The position numbers were made by a program, and so were the translations under genes. Positions 33,600 through 63,194 of a DNA stretch of 64,000 nt are shown in pieces. The stretch spans positions 372,001 to 436,000 of the forward strand of contig CAWUHX010000091.1 in assembly GCA_963922205.1 (NCBI GenBank). Reading direction: 5' to 3'. The stretch comes from Romanomermis culicivorax. Lineage: Eukaryota > Nematoda > Enoplea > Mermithida > Mermithidae. Every line of letters starts with the position of its first letter. Within the stretch, counting starts at the first letter, position 1. Under the pieces are notes generated by a model, which was not told where the DNA came from, searched no databases, and saw only the letters and a program-made list of their open reading frames with translations.

Positions 33600-33850
33600 A
33601 TAGTCAAATCATATTCAAATGAACCTCAGAGTAAGAAAAGCACAAATGAATTCGAATAAAGGCGACAATCATGCATCGTAAGCATTTTCTTTTTTCATTT
33701 TCTTTTTTCGCATTTTCTCGTTTCTTTTTTCAAGTTGTAATCCTAACTGCAGCAGTCAACGTAACTAAAAGTGGCGGTCATGTATGCAGGTTGTTTCAGT
33801 TATGTGTGCACATACTTTTGATTGTAGTAGGATGAGCACAAGATTCAGTT
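33598..33850. mobile_element. TATAGTC-type MITE, partial
   Basis: The left end TATAGTCAAATCATATTCAAA and an internal CAAGTTGTAATCC...CTGCAGCAGTCAA block match the family at 43550 and 60656. The right terminal repeat is not found, so the copy appears truncated. Confidence 0.5.
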
Positions 33851-34026
33851 TGTTCTTCTGTAATAATATATGTTACACAGTCTCACTGAGGTCATAGGCC
33901 CATTGCTTCATTTCACTAACCTCAAAAATTCAGTTTTAGTAAAAAGTACGTCACCACATCTACTACAGTTATTTCTCGTGATTACTACGACGACTACTAT
34001 AGAATACTGCCTTTACCACTGCTATC

Positions 34027-34542
34027 GACTGTGTCCCACTAGGTCGACTGCCCCAGCAATTCGACCATCCCAGTAATTCGACTATCCTACGAAGTCGACT
34101 TTTCCAGTTAATCGACCATCCCAGAAGGTCGACTTCATTACGATTTAGCATGTCTTTTTTACAGAAGCCTAAAGGGTCATTTATACTTGTTTTTTTCGAC
34201 GGAACGGAACTGATCGCAAACAGCTTGAAACGTTTGGCCTGAAAATCCACTTTCGGTCAGAAAAATAATTGAAATTTTGCGGAAAACAACCGACAGTAAC
34301 CTCCAACCGGACCGAACGGAACGAAAATTTTCCTTTCGTTCGTTAACGTTGTGCCGATTGCATTCCGTTCCATTCCGTCGGAAAAGGCAAGTATAAATGA
34401 CCCATAAGCCTAAGTCTTGAAGGATCATTCAACTGTTGCGGGATTTTGGGCTAGTAAGGTATCGATTTCATTAATATAGACAACTTCGTGGGACAGTCGA
34501 CTTACTGGGACGCTCGATTTAATTGGGACTGTCGACGTACTC
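34027..34542. repeat. Inverted tandem 'CGA-box' element, interrupted by a MITE
   Basis: The left side (34027-34140) has about five imperfect units of TCGACCATCCCAGTAAT. The right side (34485-34542) has the reverse complement (TTACTGGGAC..TCGA). The arrangement looks like a small transposon with tandem subterminal repeats. The MITE 34172-34405 sits between them. Another run of the same box is at 37615-37690. Confidence 0.6.
34172..34405. mobile_element. MITE, hAT-like, copy 2
   Basis: Same family as 26805-27043, recognisable end to end. Flanks AGAAGCCT and ATAAGCCT form a near-perfect 8-bp target duplication. Terminal repeats AGGGTCATTTATACTTG and CAAGTATAAATGACCC are present. Confidence 0.85.
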
Positions 34543-34554
34543 GAAATTTATATG

Positions 34555-36810
34555 TCTAAAAATATATCATAGGTGGCGCGATAGCGTCAACCTATAATAT
34601 ACTTGGCCCCAAATTTCATGTCCCCCACCCTAGAGCCACAACGGTAAGAGCAAGAACCCTCGGGCTTTTTTCATAATTTCGATCATAGCGGCAAACTATG
34701 GGGTGCCTTTTGTCATTTCGACTCTATCTGCAAGTGGTGCTCGGTGGGGCCCCAAAAATATGCAAAAATGCACTTTTTAAGGGCCCGCAGTTCCACCATG
34801 CTCCGCAATGAGTGTGCCATATCCAAGCTCCATACTTCGGCCTAAGCATCTTGGAGTGCAATCTGAAATGCGATTTTTCATTTTTTAAAAGTATGGCCTT
34901 AATTTAATTATATGGTGGTCCAAAGTCCGGAATACGAGAAAATCGGCAGTTTTGCGGCTTCAAAAAAATAATTTTTTGCAGCATAATGCCACTACAGTGT
35001 CAGAATTTTTTGCAGATTCAATTGAACCGGTAGCCTTATTGGGATTTTTGGGGCGGTAGGGTTTTCAATCATGGGGAATTCAATGGACTTTTCACTTTAC
35101 ACAAAATTTTATCCCGGGTGTAAACAAGCGTATTTTCGGGATTTTTTGTTGGAAGGGTTTTCGACCGTGGGGAATCCAATGAATTCAATCACTTTACACA
35201 AAAATTAACCATGGTGTAAACAAGCGTATTTTCGTAAATGTTTAGTGGAGGTAGTTTTCGACTGCGGGGAGTTCAATGGAGGCGTCACTTTACACATATA
35301 GATTATCTCAGGTGTAAACAAGCCTGTTTTCACGATTTTTTGTGGAAGGGGTTTTCGACCATGGGGATTTTGATGAATGCGACCACTTAACATGTGAAGT
35401 TATATTGAGTGTAAACAAATGTATTTCTGCGATTTTTGGGGGAAAGTTTCAACCACTCGGAATTCAACGGATGCGACACTTTACATTAAAAATTGTCTCG
35501 GGTGTAAACAAGCATATTTTCGTGATTTTTTCGTGGAAGGGTTTTTCGACTGCGGGGAATAATGAATGCCACCACTTCACACAAAAAATTATCCCGGGTG
35601 TAAACAATATTATTTTTGTGATTTTTTAGTCGAAGGGGTTTTTGACTCCGGGAATGTTAATGAATGCGATCACTTTACACACAACATTGTAGTGAAAGTA
35701 AACAAACGTATTTCTGCGATTTTTGGGGGAAGAGGTTTCTAACCATGGGGAATTCAATGGATGCGTCACTTAACACAAAAAAATTATCTCGGGTGTAAAT
35801 AAGCGTATTTTCGTGATTTTTGTGGAAGGGGTTTTCGACCACAGGGATTTAATGAATGCGATCACTTCACACAAAAAACTGTTCTGTGTGTAAAAAAGGG
35901 TATTTCTGCAGTTTATTCAGGGTTGAGAGGTTCTTGATCATGGGGAATTCTATGGAAATGGTCACTTTATGGTCGGTTTACAACGTGTTATAAGTTTTAT
36001 GTTTATTTTACACATCTTTTACTTTTACTGAAAGTGGGAATCCGTAGCTTTAAGATTGTTTTTTGTTTCTTTGATGTGAAGATGACCAAATTTAAAACTT
36101 TAATGTGCTTCTACGAAGGTTTTCAAGGTTTTCGTGCATGGCTGGGGCCCACTAAAAAGAGGTGGACTAGTTTATTAGAAAATGCCCCGATGGGGCACAA
36201 AAAAAGAAGAATATACTTGCTTGGATATGCCAAGCTACAAAAAGAAGTGGACTATATTTTTGAGAACTTGGGTTGAAGTTGGAAAAAATTCACTTTCGTT
36301 AGTTTTAATGAATTTTCATTCTTACTCAAAAAAATTTTTCTATGTCTGTGAAAAAGTATATTCTGCAGCTGAGTGCATCAACACACTTTCCAACCATACA
36401 TGTGCATCTCCGAAATTTTGAGGAGGTTACAGGAGTAGACTTTGGTTTTTTGGCGTTTTCTGAGACAAAAAACTCAAAAAAGTTGACCAAAAAATTTTTT
36501 TTCATAACAAATTTTCTAGTTTCAAAACCTTTGGGGTAGTTTGTACCCTCGTGTCCCCCCTCACACATTTGAGCTTCCAATTGTGTTGATTTTTTTACTG
36601 AATTTGGTGTCAACAAAAAGAATCAACTGTGGGAAAGTCGCACATAAAATCCCACTCAGCTTTTTAAGAAAAAAGCTACAGCACAAAGTCGTCTTAGAAC
36701 TAAATCGATTGTGCAAGATATCTTTATTTCACTCATTTTTTATAACATATCGTATAGAATTCACTCTGTAAGTTCTACTGAATACAAGCTATAAACGAAT
36801 TTATTCTCTT
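34555..36810 (+). repeat. Dispersed repeat, right arm, uninterrupted, with ~96-bp minisatellite
   Basis: Inverted copy of the left arm (1-673 plus 14472-15705). It contains about nine tandem units (35040-35960) with GTGTAAACAAGCGTATTTTC blocks every 90-100 bp. The unique left part carries CATGTCCCCCACCCTAGAG and the unique right part GGTGGACTAGTTTATTAGAA. At about 36110-36130 it shows the uninterrupted target of the retrotransposon. No protein-coding potential is recognised. Confidence 0.8.
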
Positions 36811-37394
36811 CTATTTAACTATTCCATAAAATAGCATCATTCGCAGTTTTTGTATTTTAACTGAAATTTGCTCAAGATATTCTTGAACAAAAAGGCGACT
36901 CGCTTCGATCTCAACTTTGGTATAATCTCAATTTCATCAGGATTGTAACGAGCTCAACGTAGAGATTATACCCTGCTCGAACTTTCGGGTTGCACCAATA
37001 TTTTCACATAATTTTCTTATCTCTGAAGCAGATGAATATAAAAATGACTGCAATTTCCAAACTCGTACTTAAACCTCAGTATTTGTTAACCCTGAAGTGT
37101 GTATTGCTTGTGCACTGGAAGAAAATAATTTGGACATTGCGATTCAGGATCATCAATTTAATCCCGATGTTGAGATTATCCTCTTGTTGGGTTAGTGCAA
37201 GGTTTCTTTATAGTTCTGAAAATGACTATAATATGTTTCCCTCACCATTTTTCAGCTGAGAGGTAAGAGTTTTGAATCGGTCGGTAGTTAGTATGATATT
37301 TGTTTACCATTTATTTTCATTCGAAGTCATGTGCATATAACTTCCACATAGAAAAATGTTACTGTAGTTGATGTCAGGGGAAGGACAAAATGCA
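36811..37394. other. Spacer with weak inverted repeats
   Basis: AT-rich spacer. The segment 36900-37205 has GAGATTAT and CCCGATGTTGAGATTATCC blocks that resemble the fold-back repeat at 27406. No gene is seen. Confidence 0.35.
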
Positions 37395-37690
37395 CGATGC
37401 TGCAGAATATACTTTTTCACTGATATGGAAAATTTTTTTTGAGCAAGCATGAAAATCCAGTATAACTAACGATAGTGAATTTTTTCCAACTTCAACTCAA
37501 GTTCTTAAAAATCTAGTCCACTTCTTCTTGTAGCTTGGCAACTATCCAAGCAGGTATATTCTTATTTCTTCTGCCCCATCGGGGCGTTTTCTAATAAACT
37601 AGTTCTTATATCATTGGTCGACTTATTAGGATTATTGACCTACCGGGATGGTCGAGTTACTGGGATGATCGATCTACTGGAATGATACCA
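37395..37690 (-). repeat. Partial copy of the dispersed repeat followed by CGA boxes
   Basis: 37395-37605 matches 415-620 in the same orientation, and is therefore inverted relative to the adjacent right arm. 37615-37690 holds three or four GGTCGA..TACTGGGATGATCGA boxes, reverse complements of those at 34027. Confidence 0.7.
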
Positions 37691-40015
37691 TGCTATCGCT
37701 ACTTCTTTTCTTGACTATGAGATTAACTTTACCGTTTTTATGGCTATCGCAGCCCAAAAAATCACTAGCTATTTTTATTACTGACCACACTTTTGTAAGC
37801 AATCACAATTTCACAACCACTCAATCTACACCAATGCAATGTATATCAATTTTTGTTGTAAGTCAGCCATTGAAACGAGCAACATGTGTGGAGTTTCAAT
37901 ATACAGTTATTCTCGAAGAACAAAATTTTCTCACACAAAAGACTCTACAGTTAGTGTCACAGAACTGAGAAGAAATTGCGGAATGTTCCAAACTTTTCCG
38001 TTATTTTATTAATTCAATTGTGCCATAGCTCGTAATCGTGAAGTATTTTCACCCCAATGGAAGGTCCCTTCCTCCAGTTTGTCTAACCATAGCTAATTTT
38101 TTCATTTCCATTTTTACGGCAGAAATATGCAAATTAGCTCCTGTACCTCTAATTACGGTAACCAAGCGCTTTTTCTTTCCTTGTCTCATTTGCATAATTA
38201 GGATTTTCCCTTGAAGTTTTTTCTTCCCCTCTCTCATCATACAACCGTTTGCAATGCAGTTTTTGCTCTTTTCGACAGACAAGTAACTATGAGATGATTC
38301 CTCGTTAATTATTTTTTCAGGTACAGCTCACCGCTCAACCGGGCAGCTTTTTCAACCGCAAAAAATTTAATTTAGCCACAAAAAGCGTGAAATAACAAAA
38401 AATAGGTTCTTGTGTCCTACTTCTGAGGTATCCTTAGCTTTTTTCAGCTTTCACGACTGCACAAGAAAAAATGCTGTCTCTGATATTCAGGATAGAAGAA
38501 TTATTCTTGTAATTCCATTTTCTTTCCGTGTCTTCTCTTTCTCAAGTCTTTGTGCGTGCGGTTCATTTTTCACTTACAAAATGGAATCTCATGTTATAAA
38601 CAAAGACGTTTTTTATTCGATGTGCTCTTTTTCTTGTTTTCTCGTTTTTCGGCCGCTGCTGATAAGATAAATTCCTTGACGTTGTACGAGTATCATTCTC
38701 ATAAAAGTAGTGCTTACTATCTCTTGTAGGAATCTTTCTTGCATTTTGGAATAGGTTGTGACTTCGTCGACAGAAACGCCTGATTTTGACGTCACCGAGT
38801 TTCCCCATTGGAAATAGGATCAACGATGCAGAGATAAGAACCTTCTAAACCTGGATTCTAGATTTAACGAAGAGAAGTGTTCCGATGATTCAATATTCTA
38901 CCATTTTCTGATTGCACCAATTACAAGTTTTTTGTACTTCAGTAGTTTGGTTGCGTTTTTAATAATCAGCAGTTTATTCCCGTTCATTGATTCTTAATTT
39001 TTTCCTTTTTAAAATAATGAAAAAATTCTACACGTGAACTTTATTTCAAAATAGTTCATCTTTGACCCATTCTCAATGTTTCGATTACTAGAATAGTCAA
39101 CTATTGGTCTATTAGGCCTGTCGCGAACCATATCTTGCACCTCAGCAGTATACACGTCGGCGCCAACAAAGAAGAACAACTGAGGCATCCTCTTGAGTAA
39201 TAATACTCCATTTTTTCCATGCGAGATTTGAAACCAGAAAGATGCATAGGCAGAGAGAAAACAACTTATATTCACGGAAATCTTTTTCACGCAAATTGAC
39301 TGTAGCAGATTCACCAACAAATTGGGATAAAAAAGATGGTCGCATAAGTTGCCGGTTTTTTATCTGCAAAAGCATTTGTTCACGTATAGTGTCATTTTAA
39401 AATAAAAGGACTATTTCAGTTGTTTTGGCTTCGAATACTGTAATTTCGACTACTAAATCACTTGATGGTGTGCAATAATCAAACTTAGAGGGGTCATAAA
39501 CTTTTTTTGGAAAAAGACTGATATAGCTGTGATAACCTATTCTTGGGAAGAGAATAACGACCGAGTTTTTCCAAAATATCTGAATTGATTCAAGTGATTC
39601 TTAGCAGAAGTAGCAAATAGGTTTGATTCGAATTCATTGTACTTGCAATAATATTGATGATTACAAACAGTTTTCCAACACCGTTGAGGTTAACTAAGAT
39701 TCTGTATGTCTAACAGCAAGCCCGCCTCAAGAACATGCATCGAATGAAACTTTATCGTAAATGTTTGGACTATGAAGTTCTGAAAAATTAAAATAATTCT
39801 CAGAAGCAGAAATGCCGTAAAGAAAACAATTCAGAGATCGCCAAGATCGAATTTTCAGGATGGATCAAAGCTAAAATTTTGTGAAATAAAGAACCTCGAT
39901 TGTCAATTAATGAGCCGCTTTTCACCAACATCATTTCGAGTCTGTTTACTGCAACTTTGAGAGCATACTGACCTAACATTAACAATTTTTTGACCGAAAA
40001 ATTTTACTGTCAAAG
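37691..40015. other. AT-rich region without recognisable genes
   Basis: Only short ORFs (all under 105 codons), on both strands and overlapping one another. No motif or repeat is recognised. Confidence 0.4.
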
Positions 40016-40460
40016 GTGTAAATATCCGTGTATAAGCCCCATTCGTGGATTAGCACATTTCTAAGAAGTTGGTATATTTAAAAAAAGTTATTTTTTTAGC
40101 ATTTTGGTTATCTTTAATGGTGAGAAACTCGTTTAATATTAAATTTAAACTGGAAGCTTCAAACTTTAATATAAAAACTGAGTGATGAGCTAATCAAAGT
40201 CGTTGAAATTTTAAAAAGTGTCAGTATATTGATCTCTACAGCATTTCACATGCGTCTAGTATTGCTTGTGCAAATAAAACTTTGTTATCGCTTGAACAAT
40301 TGATGAAAAATGCTTGTTTTCGTGTATAAGCACCAGTGAAATTTACCTGTTCCAAAGATTGTGCTTATAAACGGATTCGGTTTCCGTGTTTAAGCACCAC
40401 CCCCATTTTTTGGACGATTTTTGGCGAAAAAAGTGGTGCTTCTACACGGGTATTTACGGT
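40016..40460. mobile_element. Putative MITE with CGTGTATAAGC-type termini
   Basis: The left end GGTGTAAATATCCGTGTATA and the right end, read in reverse, CCGTAAATACCCGTGTAGAA form an imperfect inverted repeat of about 28 bp. The motif CGTGT(A/T)TAAGCACC recurs internally at about 40320 and 40386. About 445 bp, no ORF of note, target duplication not resolved. Confidence 0.55.
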
Positions 40461-43400
40461 AAACTATTTTGACGATAATCCTGATCCTTGCTATTTTTTA
40501 TGTTGGGAACATTTCATAAAAAAGACTATAAATTACTCCAATAAAGCAATGGCATAGTTTAGATGAGTACAGCTGTATGGTATGTTTTTTATAAACTGCT
40601 CATGAATTGGAAAATGACAAAAATTAATATTGTCATCAAAATCGTTAACATAAAGCTTTTACCGTAAGATATTTCACTCGAAAAAATGTTGAAAGTTAGT
40701 TGAGTGTGCCTTATAAATTTTCAGTCCTATGTGAAATCCGTACGGTCCATCAGAAAATCGTAAGCATATGAAATATCACTTTCTTTCCAGTTCAATTATT
40801 TGTAAGTGTTTTAAGAAAAACAGACTGCAGGTACATGCGGGCATATAGTTCCTAAAACTACAGTACAAAACCTACTCGGTGAATCCAGGCTGAAAACGTT
40901 GATTGGCTGTGATGTTTGGACCACTTCGATTTCCTGTCACAAACGTGATGACCATAATATGTCGGTTGCAAAACAAGTGTTCAGATATGTTCGAGAAGTC
41001 GTGCGTACTTTGGATTGCTTCTGATAGAATTCTAACAGTCTAGTGTTTTAGCAGCTTCTCTCTTAGCTTCCACCTTGAGTGAAATGTGGGCGACTTTTTT
41101 AAATCTTCTTTTTGTGCTCAACGTTTTTTTAAGTTCCTTTATAAATCCACCGAATTTATGGAAATGCGTTGTATAATATGCATCATTGGGCAAATGATAC
41201 AAATCTTCAAAGGTACCGAAGTTTTTGCCTGTCAGAAATAACTTATTCATGAAATTGAAACATAAAGCCATTTGTAACTTCTTATGGTCTTTAGTGAATT
41301 AGAATTCAGTGCAATAAAAGAACAGTGTCACATTTCCGTCGGCTTAAAGGCTATCCTGTAGATTATTTTTTCATACGAATCAATAGAGTTTGAGCTCATA
41401 TTCTTCGATTGTCAAGATCACATTATTGGGTGCTAGATTTATAACCGATAGTTTATGATAATCTAGTTTACCAGTCCTACTGTTGCTTTACTGCTATACA
41501 CCTAGATAACTAATGTGGCCAATCCAGGAACTAAAGTTCCATCTATATTTTTGTCGAAAATAAGACGCACGTGATTGTAACACTCAAAATCGAACGAATC
41601 CCTTATTTTTACTCAGATTTTGACGAGTTATAATATTTGAAATATCGTATATTCCAGAAGTAAAATTTTCATGGTATTTTGTAGATATCACTTGTTTTTG
41701 CGTTTCTTGCGGCACACAGTAGATGTGTGTTAAACATGTTGGACATAATTCGATCGGAAATTTCGAGATCTACCTAGCGATCTATTATACTTGAGATTCG
41801 TGCAATACTTCAAGCGCTAATCGCTTATGTCTATTTTTTAGCCCAATTTTACTCTTAGGGCATTCATGAAATCTTGTAGTTATTTCAATGTATCATATTC
41901 TAAAAAATTCATCTTCAACACTATTGACCTATTGAACACATGTGAAGTCTGCTCTACCACCATACATGTTCTTGAGGGGAGTTCGTGCGGACTTCCTCTT
42001 GGCTCCACGTAGCATTCTGGCTGACCACCAGCAGATCCCAGCCCACAATAGATTTTTGAGCACATCAGACAATATGAAACTTTCAATTTTCGCATATTGT
42101 AGGGCATTGGACAAAAACTTATTGAATAAACAGCATATCAAAGTATTGAAAATTTATTAGAAGCTTATCTACATGGAAGATCAATGACTCCAGCTGATTA
42201 TACATGAGACCAGTTTTACACGTGTATGAATTTCGTTGGTACAATAGCTAAGTTCACTCACAAAACATGGTTTGACGTCTACAGATATTGGCTGCTATAC
42301 ATTGCATTCACCACTAATAGTTATTTTCGCATTCACTGTATCAATTAACTTTTTAGCGAAATGGACAGTTTATAGTTCACATGTGAATCTTCAACACATA
42401 ACATCTAAAACCTTGGCTACCATCCTTGTAAGATCATTCATGATACTATGGGATGATTTGTTTTTACGATAAGTTACTTCCGGATCATATACAACTTTTG
42501 GCCATGTCGAAATTTACACTTCTGTAAAATCAATTTTCTAAGGACTTCCGTCACTCCATTTTTTGTTTCTAGTTTTTTCTTTCCCCGAAACACAACATTA
42601 TTCTCCTTGTTTTTTGTTGATATTCTCAATAAAATAAAAATACAGAAAAAGTGGAGCAAAGACTCTATGTCTTCAAAAATAGATTGGACAGCTGACGACG
42701 GAGGAATAGTAAAAGTGAGAGAATGAGGAGCGAATAATCGTCCCGGTTTTGTCCGTTGCTGCTGCCTTCTTCTAAGAAAAAAGAAATTGTTGCCTCATTT
42801 CTAGAGAATGTCTAAAACTAAGCTTCAAAAGTTTCAAAATGTAGAAGCGATGTTCTTCTTAGCATTCTTAGTTTCATCAGGCACATCCTGCAATTGGTAT
42901 AGCATATTTATTATTTATTCCATTTTTATTTACGTCGTTTTTGGAAGGAGTAGCAGAAACTTTTGGTGTCATTTATGAGGTTGTTGACAGACGGTTAGAA
43001 TGGTCACTGAAAAAGAGACTCTTTGCTTAGAGATCTAGTCACTAGGGAACTTTGTGACAAAATATATAATACGATTTGTAAGTAGATTTAGACTGGATAA
43101 ATTCAGTTCAACTTATTTTTCTTTAAAAGCGGTTCAACACTTCATTTCTCTCGAACTTTCAAGGACTTTATTATCTTCTTTTGACTGAACTCCGTGATTT
43201 TCCTGAAATAACTCTTTTAGTTTATCTTTTTAAAATCTATCTTTTAAGTATTCTGACTAACTGATCTATAAAAAGTTCTTCGAATTCATTGACTGTAGAT
43301 GATGGGCTTTCCAATAAATCATAAATTACTTATTGTTTTTTCGTCGATGGTAAGGTTATTAAATCTATTTGTTGACGACTTTTCATCTGGATTTTATGTT

Positions 43401-43549
43401 AACGTCTAATAATTGTAAGAGCTATGACAGTCGAGTAATTTTATTGTTGTTGATCATGAGAGTTGGTTGCTGACTTTATAGGTACATGGAAGCTTTTGAT
43501 TAGTTTCTTAAACCATTCACTGTTGTATAGCCAAGATAAACGTTTATGT
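40461..43549. other. AT-rich region without recognisable genes
   Basis: No gene is supported. A short GC-richer island at about 41945-42055 stands out from its surroundings and is open in several frames, but no family is recognised. Confidence 0.4.
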
Positions 43550-43764
43550 ACTCTGTTATTTTTCAAATTAGCGTCGAAACGCAAAAAAAGTTCAAAGAAT
43601 TTGGTATGTAGGTTATGACTGCACATCGAAATTTTTTTTCAGTTGTAGTCCAGACTACTACAGTCAATCTGATAAAAAATGGCGACCGTGCACACAGTTA
43701 TTTATTATTTGGAGGAGGATCTTTGTTCTTCCAGAAGCTCATTTGCAAAAGAATGGACTATAAC
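43550..43764. mobile_element. TATAGTC-type MITE
   Basis: The right end GAAGCTCATTTGCAAAAGAA followed by TGGACTATA and an internal CAGTTGTAGTCCAGACTACTAC block match the family at 60656 and 49385. The left end is weaker. Confidence 0.55.
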
Positions 43765-44288
43765 ATTCTTGAATACCAGTGAATATTTTTCATAACCTTT
43801 TTCAGCAATATCTTTCGAACCTCGTGATACTTGATTGATATATAATTAAGAGTCATGTAAATACTTCGTGGAGCACCGAGACATGTTTCTTTTATTTTTC
43901 CACGACATTCTATTTTTCCACAAAATACTAGAAACATTGCCTGGACATTTTTGCGCTCATTTGCTTCATCTATGCTGTTCAACCTTTTCGTCAGATTCTA
44001 GAGTGAAAAACACCACTGGTTTTATTCAACGATGGTCTTACTTCCGCTATATAGATGCGTGCAAGAGGGCTTCACATTATTATGAATAAACGTTTCACAT
44101 GTTTCTAAATACAAGAAATTTCATTTCACTGTTCATTCTAATGAGGTGCCTTTTATTCCATTCTAATTAATGCCACTCTCTTGATTAGATAGATGTGGAA
44201 TTTTTATAAAATGTATTCAAATATTCTAACAATAATAACCGACCGGAAAATACGTCGCTCAAAACTTTGTTAATCTAGCGGAAGGAAT
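43765..44288. other. Upstream region of the ALK-type gene
   Basis: AT-rich sequence in which the promoter and 5' UTR should lie. No core promoter element can be assigned with confidence. Confidence 0.35.
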
Positions 44289-62188
<17,900 letters not shown>

Positions 62189-62776
62189 TGTTATATCTTG
62201 TTTGCGGTCGGGGTGATGCGGTGTGATGCAGGATTGGGATTCCAAGGTTGCGGCCTTAATGTACGTGCGTCCCACGCCCACGTTTACCCGATTACTTAAT
62301 TACTAGTACTTAAACCCCGACAATAATTATCCCAACAATTAAAGAAAACTTAGTTTCTTTAATTGTCTCCCTTCTTTTCTCACTTACTAAAATAAGGGGA
62401 CTCTCCTACCTATTTATTACTATACAAAACGTACGAAGAACTTACGTGACCAAATCGTTACGGGCGAGACGAAAAATAAAATAACAATAAAATTCTACTC
62501 CCACACACGGGCGAGCAAGGACGAGAAAGTGTGGTGGGAGGCGGCTAATACGTACTAGTGGTGGCCGGCGGGGCACACAACTAGTAAAGAAAATAAAATA
62601 CACGTAAAGTATACGTAACGAATAACGAATAGAGAGAGAGACCAGCGCACGCGTACCGACGTGCGCTACAGTAAGATGGCCACTGGTGGTCCGCGTTGCT
62701 CTCTCCACTTGCCACCTGCGGGCCTGTGACGCGTTTTGACAAATAATGAAAAATCGGCGGAAAACACACTACAACA
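62189..62776 (-). repeat. 3' LTR, minus strand
   Basis: 588 bp from TGTTGTAGTGTG to GATATAACA (minus strand), immediately after a polypurine tract. The partner LTR is outside the window, so the ends rest on TG...CA and the tract. Confidence 0.75.
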
Positions 62777-62789
62777 CCCCTCCCCCCTT
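62777..62789 (-). promoter_or_regulatory. Polypurine tract
   Basis: AAGGGGGGAGGGG on the minus strand, directly adjacent to the LTR start. Primes plus-strand synthesis in LTR elements. Confidence 0.8.
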
Positions 62790-63194
62790 GCAGTAGATCG
62801 CCCTAAGCGATCGTCAAGAAATACCGAAAAGAACGTGCAAGGGGAAGGGCTCCGCCATTACAGGCCGTCGCCGGGGTTGCCGAAGAGTCTTCGGCGTCAC
62901 ACAGCGGGGCCGGCGGAGTTGTTGGGGTAGTTTGAGCCGATTTTTGGGGCTGCGACCATAAGCCCGGCGGCGAAGTGTACGAACAAAGACGGGGCAAGTG
63001 GGGGCGTGTAGCGGGCCACCGGCGGTCAACTTACTGTGTGTTTGCAGCGTCGGCTGCACGTGCGCTGGGATCACTAGTACAAAATAATAAAGCACGAACG
63101 AGATTAGAAAATAAACAACCGGTGTGAAGAATGAGGTTAAAAGGGAACAACGAAAACGAAAAAGAAGTAAAAGTTACTGTACAAAAGCTCGTGA
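62790..63194 (-). other. 3' untranslated region of the antisense retroelement
   Basis: GC-rich sequence (62820-63060 in particular) between the stop codon and the polypurine tract. Overlapping ORFs on both strands are short and not supported. Confidence 0.5.

Noticed and set aside
35040..35960. CRISPR-like array of ~96-bp units
   Set aside because: Units are diverged along their whole length with no constant repeat and unique spacer pattern, and the genome is eukaryotic; it is a minisatellite.
62442..63095. Several ORFs on both strands in the GC-rich right edge
   Set aside because: They fall in the LTR and 3' UTR of the antisense retroelement, where stops are rare because GC is high.
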